Shown here: piece after piece, positions 13,067 to 20,497 of the stretch
Layout of the letters: every line of letters starts with the position of its first letter
How positions within the stretch are numbered: the stretch's first letter is position 1
Source: an uncultured Eisenbergiella sp.
GTDB taxonomy: Bacteria > Bacillota > Clostridia > Lachnospirales > Lachnospiraceae
Length of the DNA: 35,634 nucleotides
Assembly: GCA_947626725.1 (NCBI GenBank)
Contig: CANQTI010000002.1
Span: 1 to 35,634, forward strand
Direction: 5' to 3'
Translations under genes and position numbers: made by a program
The notes under the pieces: model-generated
Database searches by the model: none
Told to the model about the DNA's origin: nothing
What the model saw: the letters and a program-made list of their open reading frames with translations, nothing else

Positions 13067-14155
13067 ATGATTATTGCGAGAACTCCGTTCAGGATGTCCT
13101 TTTTCGGAGGGGGCACCGATTTTGCAGAATTTTATAAAGAATACGGAGGAAGTGTGCTGTCTGCGACCTTCGATAAATTCTGTTATGTTACGATTCGGCA
13201 TCTTCCGCGTTTTTTTCAATATTATACGGAAATCTGCTATTCCGAGATCGAGCGTGTCACGAATGTGGAAGAGCTTCGTCATCCTCTGGTGAGAGAGGCG
13301 ATGAAAATGCTGGATATGCATGAGATTCGGCTGACTTATGAGGCAGATCTGCCGGCCAAGTCGGGGCTGGGAACAAGCAGCTCCTTCGCGGTGGGAATGC
13401 TGAATGCTTTTCATTCGATCAAGGGCCAGTATTTGAGCAAGCGTCAGCTGGCAGATGAGGCTATTTATCTGGAACGCGTGCTGTGCAAGGAAGCGGGCGG
13501 CTGGCAGGATCAGATCGCGGCGGCCTTCGGCGGGATGAACAAGATTCTTTTCGGGGAGGACGGATATCATGTGCAGCCTCTGATCATTTATCCGATCCGC
13601 AGGCGGAAGCTGAACTCCCATCTTTTGCTGTTTTTTACCGGGTTTTCCCGTTATTCCTTTCAGATCCAGTCGGAGACCAGGGCCCGGATGAAGGACAATA
13701 TACAGGATCTTCTGGAGATGAAGTCTTTAGTGGATGAAGCGGAGCGGATCCTGACGGATAAGGAACAGGATCTGGACGAGTTTGGAAGGCTGCTGGATTA
13801 TAACTGGCAGCTTAAGAGGAAGCTGAATCGGGAAATCTCCACAGAATCCATTGACGATATCTATCGAAAAGCGAAGGAAGCCGGCGCGTTGGGAGGAAAG
13901 CTGCTGGGCGCGGGCGGAGGCGGTTTTATTTTGTTTTATGTGCCGCTGGATAAGCAGGCAGCGGTGCGCAATGCACTCAATGATCTGCTTTATGTTCCGT
14001 TTCAGTTTGAGGATGAAGGGAGCCGCATCATTTACTATGCGCCGGAAATTTATTCGCCCAGAGGGGTGAAGCGGAATGTGACAGACGACGTCTGGTATGA
14101 CGATTTTCATGGCCGTTGGGGGGATAGACAGGACGCGTCGATTCCTTTTCGATGA
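13067..14155 (+). CDS. hddA: D-glycero-alpha-D-manno-heptose 7-phosphate kinase
   Basis: A 362-residue GHMP-family kinase. The N-terminal ARTPFRMSFFGGGTDFAEFY is characteristic of the HddA group. The ATP loop is LPAKSGLGTSSSFAVG and motif 3 is LLGAGGGGFILFYV. HddA phosphorylates C1 of heptose 7-phosphate on the way to nucleotide-activated heptose. ATG 13067 has GGGAGG (13051-13056) upstream; the ORF-track start at 13025 overlaps the preceding stop. The next two genes supply nucleotidyltransferase, phosphatase and isomerase, completing the pathway, which supports kinase specificity for heptose over fucose or other sugars. Confidence 0.87.
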   Translation: MIIARTPFRMSFFGGGTDFAEFYKEYGGSVLSATFDKFCYVTIRHLPRFFQYYTEICYSEIERVTNVEELRHPLVREAMKMLDMHEIRLTYEADLPAKSGLGTSSSFAVGMLNAFHSIKGQYLSKRQLADEAIYLERVLCKEAGGWQDQIAAAFGGMNKILFGEDGYHVQPLIIYPIRRRKLNSHLLLFFTGFSRYSFQIQSETRARMKDNIQDLLEMKSLVDEAERILTDKEQDLDEFGRLLDYNWQLKRKLNREISTESIDDIYRKAKEAGALGGKLLGAGGGGFILFYVPLDKQAAVRNALNDLLYVPFQFEDEGSRIIYYAPEIYSPRGVKRNVTDDVWYDDFHGRWGDRQDASIPFR

Positions 14156-14183
14156 CGTTTGCGCGGAAAGGAGAGACTGGATC

Positions 14184-15521
14184 ATGAAAGCTGTCATCAT
14201 GGCAGGAGGAAAGGGAACCAGGATCGCCGCTATGCGCGCGGATATCCCAAAGCCCATGATCCCTGTGGCAGGAAAGCCGGTGTTGGAGCATCAGATTTGC
14301 TGTTTGCATCGGCAGGGTGTGGCTGATTTTATTCTGGTGGTGGGATACCTTGGGCAGACGATCCGGGATTATTTTGGCGACGGCAGCAGGCTGTGGCCAA
14401 AGGAGAGCGCGGGGGACGTGCGGATTTCCTATCTGACGGAGGAATATCCGCTGGGCACCGCCGGCGCGCTGTATGATCTGGAGTCTTTGCTGCAGGAAGA
14501 TTTTCTGCTGCTGAACGGGGACCTGATCTTCGATATTGACTTGGAGCGGTTCCTGCGCTGTCATGCGAGGACAGTGGAACGGGGAGGGCTTGTGACGATC
14601 CTGACGCATCCGAACCATCATCCGTATGACAGCGCCATCGTCCTTGCTGGGGAGGACGGTTGTGTAAACGGCTGGCTGCATCGGGAAGAAAAACGGGGAT
14701 GGTATCAGAATCGGGTGAACGCGGGATTGCACCTGTTTTCCCCGAAGATATTTTCGGCACTGCGGGAACGGGGGCTTTTACGGGAGCGGATGAAGCTGGA
14801 TCTGGACCGGGATATCCTGAAACCTCTGGCGGGAACCGGCATGCTCTATGCATATCAGTCACCGGAATATGTGAAGGACATGGGAACGCCGCAGCGCTGC
14901 CGGGAAGCGGAGGCGGATCTGTTGGCGGGAAGGACGGCGATGAGAAATCTGTCCCGTCCCCAGCGCGCGGTCTTTCTGGACCGGGACGGCACGCTGAACG
15001 AATATGTAGGTTTTCTAACGGAACCGGGGCAGCTTAGGCTTCTGCCGGGAACGGCCAACGCACTGCGCCTGATTCATGAAGCCGGATATCTGACCGTGGT
15101 GGTGACGAACCAGCCCGTGATTGCGCGGGGAGAGGTGACCTTGGAGCAGCTGCGCGAGATCCATAACAAGCTGGAAACACTGCTGGGCGAGGAGGGCGCG
15201 TATCTGGACGCGATTTATGTCTGTCCGCATCATCCCCATCGCGGCTTTGCGGGAGAACGGCCGGAATATAAGATAAACTGCGGCTGCAGAAAGCCGGCGC
15301 CCGGGCTGCTTTTGCAGGCGGCCCGGGAACTACATATCGCTTTGGAAGGATCCTGGATGGTCGGAGACCGGGACACGGATATCCAGGCGGGAAAAAACGC
15401 AGGCTGTCACACGGCCGGGGTATACGGCTGTCCGGCTGGGGAGGCGGACGCGTATTTCGACACCCTGGAGGCATTCGCCGATTTTTTATGTGAAAACGGG
15501 AAAACCCCGAAAGGAACCTGA
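14184..15521 (+). CDS. Bifunctional heptose-1-phosphate nucleotidyltransferase / heptose bisphosphate phosphatase (HddC-GmhB fusion)
   Basis: 445 residues in two domains. Residues 1 to about 250 form a sugar-phosphate nucleotidyltransferase (MAGGKGTRI, KPMIPVAGKPVLEH, NGDLIFDID, VKDMGTPQR). Residues about 255-440 form a HAD phosphatase of the GmhB type: FLDRDGTLN nucleophile motif, VTNQPVIARG, zinc loop CPHHPH...CGCRKP and VGDRDTDIQAG. The product would remove the 7-phosphate and then add a nucleotide at C1. By family knowledge HddC uses GTP to give GDP-heptose, but the nucleotide cannot be read from sequence alone. Fusing these two non-consecutive gene types is less common than separate genes. 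AAAGGAGAG precedes ATG 14184; hddA ends 28 nt earlier. Confidence 0.86.
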   Translation: MKAVIMAGGKGTRIAAMRADIPKPMIPVAGKPVLEHQICCLHRQGVADFILVVGYLGQTIRDYFGDGSRLWPKESAGDVRISYLTEEYPLGTAGALYDLESLLQEDFLLLNGDLIFDIDLERFLRCHARTVERGGLVTILTHPNHHPYDSAIVLAGEDGCVNGWLHREEKRGWYQNRVNAGLHLFSPKIFSALRERGLLRERMKLDLDRDILKPLAGTGMLYAYQSPEYVKDMGTPQRCREAEADLLAGRTAMRNLSRPQRAVFLDRDGTLNEYVGFLTEPGQLRLLPGTANALRLIHEAGYLTVVVTNQPVIARGEVTLEQLREIHNKLETLLGEEGAYLDAIYVCPHHPHRGFAGERPEYKINCGCRKPAPGLLLQAARELHIALEGSWMVGDRDTDIQAGKNAGCHTAGVYGCPAGEADAYFDTLEAFADFLCENGKTPKGT

Positions 15522-15534
15522 GAGGAAGCGCGTT

Positions 15535-16263
15535 ATGGAAAAGATGGCGGAAACGGTGCTGGAGCAGCTGCTGGGGCGTTTCCCTTCCCTGTGTCCGGTA
15601 CGGCAGGAGATCTGGGAGGCCTTTGAGAAAATGGCGTCCTGTTATTGCGAGGGCGGCAAGCTTTTGCTTGCGGGAAACGGCGGCAGCGCCAGTGACGCGC
15701 AGCACATCGCGGCGGAGCTGATGAAAGGGTTCCTGCTGTCCCGTCCGCTGCCGGAGCCGGAACAAGAGCGGCTGCGCGGTTTGGACCCTGACCGGGGAGC
15801 TCTTTTAGGGGAACGGCTGCAGCGGGCGCTGCCGGCGCTGGCGCTGTGCGGACACGATGCGCTCGGCACCGCCTTTTCCAACGATGTGGATCCGCGGCTG
15901 TGTTTCGCGCAGCAGGTGTATGGTTATGGAAGGCCGGGGGATGTATTTCTGGGCATCTCCACCTCCGGCAATTCGGAAAACATTCTTTTTGCGGCTCTGG
16001 CCGCCAGGGCAATCGGCATGACGGTGATTGGATTTACCGGTGCTGATGGGGGCCGGCTGGCTGGCCTTGCCGATCTGTGCGTCAGGATGCCCGAGAGGGA
16101 ATGCTACCGGGTGCAGGAGCTTCAGCTGCCAGTGTACCATTGCTGGTGTCAGATGCTGGAAATCCTTTTTTTTGGAAAAGAGGAAGGAAAAGATGGAAGC
16201 GGACGGAAAAGGTTATCGGAAGATCAGAGTGATGAATGTCGGTTACAGCAATCTGGGGCATGA
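15535..16263 (+). CDS. gmhA: Sedoheptulose 7-phosphate isomerase (SIS domain)
   Basis: 242 residues. SIS-fold sugar isomerase with LLLAGNGGSASDAQHIAAEL near residue 45 and the phosphate-binding ISTSGNSENI around 140, typical of GmhA, which converts sedoheptulose 7-phosphate to D-glycero-D-manno-heptose 7-phosphate, the first committed step of the heptose pathway. The insert LSRPLPEPEQERLRGLDPDR suits the long clostridial form. ATG 15535 has GAGAGGAAG upstream. The last 25 or so residues (GRKRLSEDQSDECRLQQSGA) look non-conserved and are encoded where the next gene has already started, a 71-nt overlap. Confidence 0.88.
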   Translation: MEKMAETVLEQLLGRFPSLCPVRQEIWEAFEKMASCYCEGGKLLLAGNGGSASDAQHIAAELMKGFLLSRPLPEPEQERLRGLDPDRGALLGERLQRALPALALCGHDALGTAFSNDVDPRLCFAQQVYGYGRPGDVFLGISTSGNSENILFAALAARAIGMTVIGFTGADGGRLAGLADLCVRMPERECYRVQELQLPVYHCWCQMLEILFFGKEEGKDGSGRKRLSEDQSDECRLQQSGA

Positions 16264-16972
16264 AGAACTGCTTAAGGCCGCTGTATCCCATGTGCGGGCG
16301 AGGCGACAAGCGCTGCTGATTTTTCTGAATACGGATGTGGTCATGAGGGTGGAGAAGGACCCGGACCTCGCGCGGATCGTGGCAGAGGCTGAATACGTCA
16401 TGGCGGATGGGATGCCGCTGGTTTGGATTGCGAAATTGTTCCATCGTCCTTTAAAAGAAAAGGTGTCAGGGTCCGATTTTGTGCCGCTTTTGTGCGGAAA
16501 GGCTGCCGAGGAAGGGCTCAGTCTGTTTTTTGCCGGCGGTGAACCGGAGGTAACCGCCCGGGCCGTGGAAAAGCTCCGAGCCGGATACCCCGGCATACGG
16601 ATCGCGGGATATGCCAGTCCCCCTTCCGGCTTTGAAAAGGATCCGGAAGAGATCGGAAGGCTGAATGAAAGTATCCGACAGGCCGCCCCGGATATTCTGG
16701 TGGCTTGCTTCGGATGTCCCAAACAGGAAAAATATCTGTATGAGAACAGAGAGAATTTAGGCGTTCCGCTGCTGGTCTGTGCGGGTGCGACCATTGATTT
16801 TCTGGCCGGCAGGGTGAAGCGGGCCCCGGCATGGATGAGCCGCTGCGGGCTGGAATGGTTTTACCGTTTTCTGCGGGAACCCAGAAGGCTGTTCCGGCGG
16901 TATTTCATAGATGATATGCAGGTGGTGCGGTTAGTGTTTCGTTATTGGCACCAGCGTTATGAGAAGCTGTGA
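16193..16972 (+). CDS. WecG/TagA/CpsF-family glycosyltransferase (GT26)
   Basis: 259 residues. The family motifs are LIFLNTDVVM (with the catalytic Asp region), YVMADGMPLVW, LFFAGGEPEVTARAVEKL, FGCPKQE and VCAGATIDFLAGRVKRAP. Members transfer N-acetylmannosamine or a related sugar to undecaprenyl-diphosphate-linked GlcNAc, the second sugar of a lipid-linked repeat unit at the inner membrane face. Here it would act after a TagO/WecA-type enzyme that is not in the window. ATG 16193 has GGAAGG upstream and overlaps gmhA by 71 nt. ATG 16232 (MNVGYSNLG) would shorten this and is the alternative start. Confidence 0.88.
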   Translation: MEADGKGYRKIRVMNVGYSNLGHEELLKAAVSHVRARRQALLIFLNTDVVMRVEKDPDLARIVAEAEYVMADGMPLVWIAKLFHRPLKEKVSGSDFVPLLCGKAAEEGLSLFFAGGEPEVTARAVEKLRAGYPGIRIAGYASPPSGFEKDPEEIGRLNESIRQAAPDILVACFGCPKQEKYLYENRENLGVPLLVCAGATIDFLAGRVKRAPAWMSRCGLEWFYRFLREPRRLFRRYFIDDMQVVRLVFRYWHQRYEKL

Positions 16973-16983
16973 GGGAAAGCGGC

Positions 16984-18072
16984 ATGGGACGGAGAAAGAA
17001 AATGGTATGCGTAAAGATCGCGGCGGGACTTTTGTCGGCGTTGGTGTTGGTTATGGATGTGGGCTGCGGCGGCAAAACGCCGCAGGAGCCGGAACGGGAA
17101 ATCGCGCCGCTGGTGGGATATCGGGACTTCACGCGCATTTCTGTTGAAGAAGAAAAGCTGACAGGGGAATGGGATGAAAGCCGCCGGCTGGACGTGATAG
17201 ATCTGGAGGATCAGTTTTATCCGCTTTCTGAGCTTACGGTCACGGCCCCGGAGGACATGGAGCAGGCGGTTTATTTTCTAGATGGCGGGGAATCGGTGAT
17301 CGGCGAACAAAAGCTGCAGGCGGGCGCCAATCCGTTGTCGGGGCCGGAGGGAACCCGTTATCTGGTGTTTCCTATGGCGGCTGAGGACCGGGGAAGACTT
17401 CGGTTTCAGGGGATGTTGGGAGCGGAAGCGGCAAAAGAGAGAGAAGAGGGATGCATCGTTTCTGAGACCCTTAACGGAAAACGGCTGTCTGTACTGGGAG
17501 ACAGTCTGAGTTCTGCTGTCGATTACAGCCCGGACGGAATCTATGGTACATATCCCTTAGGGGATGCAGAAGTGACAGATGTGTGGTGGTATCAGGTAGC
17601 GAAGGCTTTTGACATGGAGATCTGCTGCATCAATGCCTACGGCGGCTCCGGCGTGACCGATCGGCTGGGACGGCCAGAGACGGCCGCAGGAGCCGGCGGG
17701 CGAGGAAGGCGGCTCGATGCGAACGGCGAGATGCCGGAGGTGATCATCGTATGGATCGGCGCCAATGACGCGCTCCAGGGAGTTCCTATGGATACGATCC
17801 GGGAGGCCTACCGGAAAATGCTGGAGGATATCAAAGAATGTTATCCTTCAGCGGAATTGTACCTCGCTACCTATTATCTGATCGACTCGGAAGAGCTGCG
17901 GCAGCTGAATCAGGTGATCCGCGGCCTGGGAGAGGAATACGGAGCGCAGATCCTGGATATGGAAGGCTGCGATGTGGCGAAACAAGAGGGAGCTTTGGCG
18001 GATGGCTCCCATCCGGGCAGGGAGGGGTGCCGGATCGTCGCGGAATATATGGAGGAGCTTTTGCGGAAATGA
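16984..18072 (+). CDS. Exported SGNH/GDSL hydrolase or esterase
   Basis: 362 residues. The N-terminal hydrophobic segment ends in VMDVGCGG, close to a lipobox but with Asp at -3, so lipid anchoring is uncertain. The SGNH domain fills the C-terminal half: block I LSVLGDSLSS with nucleophile Ser, block III WIGANDAL, and the terminal DGSHPGREG with catalytic Asp and His. Such enzymes remove or transfer acyl groups on glycans. With the ANL ligases and carrier protein downstream, it may be the extracytoplasmic acyl-editing enzyme; this is inference. The start at ATG 16984 follows GAGGG. It sits directly behind the GT26 gene and overlaps the next by 4 nt (ATGA). Confidence 0.8.
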   Translation: MGRRKKMVCVKIAAGLLSALVLVMDVGCGGKTPQEPEREIAPLVGYRDFTRISVEEEKLTGEWDESRRLDVIDLEDQFYPLSELTVTAPEDMEQAVYFLDGGESVIGEQKLQAGANPLSGPEGTRYLVFPMAAEDRGRLRFQGMLGAEAAKEREEGCIVSETLNGKRLSVLGDSLSSAVDYSPDGIYGTYPLGDAEVTDVWWYQVAKAFDMEICCINAYGGSGVTDRLGRPETAAGAGGRGRRLDANGEMPEVIIVWIGANDALQGVPMDTIREAYRKMLEDIKECYPSAELYLATYYLIDSEELRQLNQVIRGLGEEYGAQILDMEGCDVAKQEGALADGSHPGREGCRIVAEYMEELLRK

Positions 18073-19067
18073 GGGAAGATGGGAAGGAACCTCATACGGA
18101 GATTCGCAATCAGAAAAGAAGAAAGCATCTTCGCCGGCTGATGGCCGTGCCCCTGCTTTTTGTTGTCTGTGCGGCCTTTATCTGGTGGGATAATCATCAT
18201 TTTACGGTCACGCGGTATCGACTCTCATCGCCCAAAGTGCAGGAAACCGTGCGCATTGTCGACTTGAGCGATCTGCACAATGCGTCTTTTGGCCGGGCAA
18301 ATGAGAAGCTGACAGGCTGTATCCGGGAGCTGAATCCTGATCTCATCCTGATGACGGGGGACATGGTGACAGCGGGTCATGAGGATATATCTGTCATCAC
18401 GGAGCTCTGCGCGGATCTGGACGGGATTGCGCCGATCTTCTATACCTATGGCAATCATGAAAATGAAATGGTGTACGGTTCGGACGTGACGCCGGAATTC
18501 CTGGAGTATCAGGCGGAACGGACAGGGATGCAGGAATATGGCCGTTTGGATTTTGAAAAGATAGAGCCGCTGGATGCCCGTTTGCCTTCCGCTTTAAAGG
18601 AATTAGGCGTTGCTGTGGTCAATAACGGCGCGGTTTCTGTTTCGCTGAAGGGAATTACGGCGGATATCATCGGCGCGGACAATTTGAGCGGTACCTTTTA
18701 TCCATATTCCAGTACGGCTGTGGGAGAAGCGCTGGTCCGGGACCGGGAGCATCTGAAGATCGTCCTGGCACATCAGCCGTCCATTGCGGATGCGCTCTCC
18801 TGTGAAGCGGCCTTCTCCTATGATTTGCTGCTTTGCGGCCATAGACACGGCGGGATCATTCGGGTGCCGGGGTTGGGCGGAATGTTTTGTGAGGGCTCTT
18901 TCTGGCCGCTGTTTTCCGGAAATGGGAAAGAAGCTGGAATGTTTTCTTCCGGACAGGGCACGGTTGTCGCCAGCCGGGGCATGGGGAACAGCGGTATCCT
19001 GCCGCGGATCAATAATGTGCCGGAGTTAGTCGTGATCGATATCGAAAAAGGAGGAGACGGAACATGA
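18069..19067 (+). CDS. Membrane-anchored calcineurin-like metallophosphoesterase
   Basis: 332 residues. A basic N-terminus (RNQKRRKHLRRL) precedes one membrane segment (about residues 25-42, AVPLLFVVCAAFIWW), then an outward-facing phosphoesterase domain. Two-metal site motifs in order: VDLSDLHN (D-x-H), LMTGDMV, YGNHENE, LAHQPS and GHRHGG. It resembles YkuE/YaeI-type enzymes that act on lipid-linked phosphates. Within a glycan operon it might recycle an undecaprenyl-linked or nucleotide by-product, but the substrate is unknown. The true start is ATG 18069 (ATGA overlap), not the ORF-track 17838. Confidence 0.85.
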   Translation: MREDGKEPHTEIRNQKRRKHLRRLMAVPLLFVVCAAFIWWDNHHFTVTRYRLSSPKVQETVRIVDLSDLHNASFGRANEKLTGCIRELNPDLILMTGDMVTAGHEDISVITELCADLDGIAPIFYTYGNHENEMVYGSDVTPEFLEYQAERTGMQEYGRLDFEKIEPLDARLPSALKELGVAVVNNGAVSVSLKGITADIIGADNLSGTFYPYSSTAVGEALVRDREHLKIVLAHQPSIADALSCEAAFSYDLLLCGHRHGGIIRVPGLGGMFCEGSFWPLFSGNGKEAGMFSSGQGTVVASRGMGNSGILPRINNVPELVVIDIEKGGDGT

Positions 19068-20497
19068 AGGAATTCGGTTATTATGTATTTCTCGTGTGCG
19101 TGGCGGTCTGCGCCCTGTGGATGCTGGCTGTTTTTTTTCGGACAGTTCTGTTGTTCCTGCGGTGCCGGAGGCGGTACATGCTGTCGGATATCGGGCGGGA
19201 AATGCTCAGGGGCGGTGGGCTTCGACGCCGGATCCTGGGCTTAGTGAGCGTTTCGGCCTTGTTCGGCGCTGCGGCAGCTTTGATCCTGTTGGCATATCGG
19301 TATCAAAACGCAGCGGTTAATATCACGCTGACCTATACGGAGGCGGCCTCGGGTCTGAATCCCAACGGGAGCCGTTATAATATGAGCGATATCCTTTCGG
19401 ATGAAGTGTTGGAGGAGGCAGCCGGTGCGCTGGGATCTGTGGCCGATCCGGAGCTCCTCAAAAACGGCCTGAGTGTCGAGCCGGCGCAAAAGAAAAAGGA
19501 TGAGGATGACGATGATCTGATTTCCACACAGTTCGCCTTATCTTTTGTGAGCGGACGGGAAACCGGGATTCAGAAAGCGGAGGATATTGTCAGGACAGTG
19601 GCGGAAACCTACCGGAACTGGTTTATTCGGAAATACGCGCCGGATTTTGGCTCGCTGGATCTCTCCTTTGAGGATATCGACGATTATGACTATCCGGATA
19701 TGCAGCAGTATTTGTCCGTGGCCGTGCAGCGGATCATCACTTTTTCGGAGGCTTTTTCGGGAAAGGACGCGGCATTTCTTTCCGGCAGCACAGGGGAGAG
19801 CTTTTCCTCGCTGAAGGCGAAGGCGGAGGATATTCGGAATACGGGATTGGGGGCACTGAATGACTATATTCTCTATAACGGAATTTCCAGAGATCCTGAA
19901 AGCTATATGAGCCGTATCCGCTATGGGCATCTGATAGAGAGCAATGAGTATCTGAAAAATATCCGGGCGTATAATGTTCGGCTCAGGGCCATTGAACGCT
20001 ACGACAACGATATGGCCACGGTGGTTTATATTCCGACCTATGATGTGGATAATACATTCTACATGTCCAAGACGAAGATCGGCATTGACCACTTTTCCAT
20101 TGATGCGGAGGCATTCAGCGCTGCCGCCTCCGGCAATCTGGAGACGATCATGTCTCAGGATTATCTGCTTCGGCAGCTGGAAGGGCACAGACGGGACAGT
20201 GCGGCCCGCCGGAATGTCGGGGAAACGATAGAAACATTGGAGGCACAGATCCTCGAGCTGGCAGAAAAGACGAAACAGACAGCGCAGGATTATCTGGATA
20301 CAGCACAGTACGGATATGTGTCAATATCCACTCCGGATGACAGTTTTTTGAAGGAAGGGATCTGTATCGCCGCGGCGGTGCTGGGATATCTGATCCTGGC
20401 ATATGCCGGTATGGTCCTGGCGCGGATGTGCAGACGGGCCAGGCCGCAGGGTGTTGAAGAAAAGGTATCCGGGGAAGGAAGGGAGGCGGAGTCATGA
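19064..20497 (+). CDS. Wzz-like polysaccharide co-polymerase paralogue 1
   Basis: 477 residues. Predicted membrane segments are at about 6-32, 57-78 and 432-455, with a large helical extracytoplasmic domain between the last two. There is no kinase or GGDEF domain. It shares patterns with the next protein: NITLTYTEAASGLNPNGSRYNMSDI here against VTIEYVYNGADQGLAPDGTKLD there, and STQFALSFV against STKYTISYV, so the two are paralogues. Chain-length regulators have this two-helix plus coil layout. An additional N-terminal helix and an unusual DEDDDD stretch (about residue 145) distinguish it. It overlaps its neighbours by 4 nt on both sides. Function is inferred from topology and context. Confidence 0.65.
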   Translation: MKEFGYYVFLVCVAVCALWMLAVFFRTVLLFLRCRRRYMLSDIGREMLRGGGLRRRILGLVSVSALFGAAAALILLAYRYQNAAVNITLTYTEAASGLNPNGSRYNMSDILSDEVLEEAAGALGSVADPELLKNGLSVEPAQKKKDEDDDDLISTQFALSFVSGRETGIQKAEDIVRTVAETYRNWFIRKYAPDFGSLDLSFEDIDDYDYPDMQQYLSVAVQRIITFSEAFSGKDAAFLSGSTGESFSSLKAKAEDIRNTGLGALNDYILYNGISRDPESYMSRIRYGHLIESNEYLKNIRAYNVRLRAIERYDNDMATVVYIPTYDVDNTFYMSKTKIGIDHFSIDAEAFSAAASGNLETIMSQDYLLRQLEGHRRDSAARRNVGETIETLEAQILELAEKTKQTAQDYLDTAQYGYVSISTPDDSFLKEGICIAAAVLGYLILAYAGMVLARMCRRARPQGVEEKVSGEGREAES

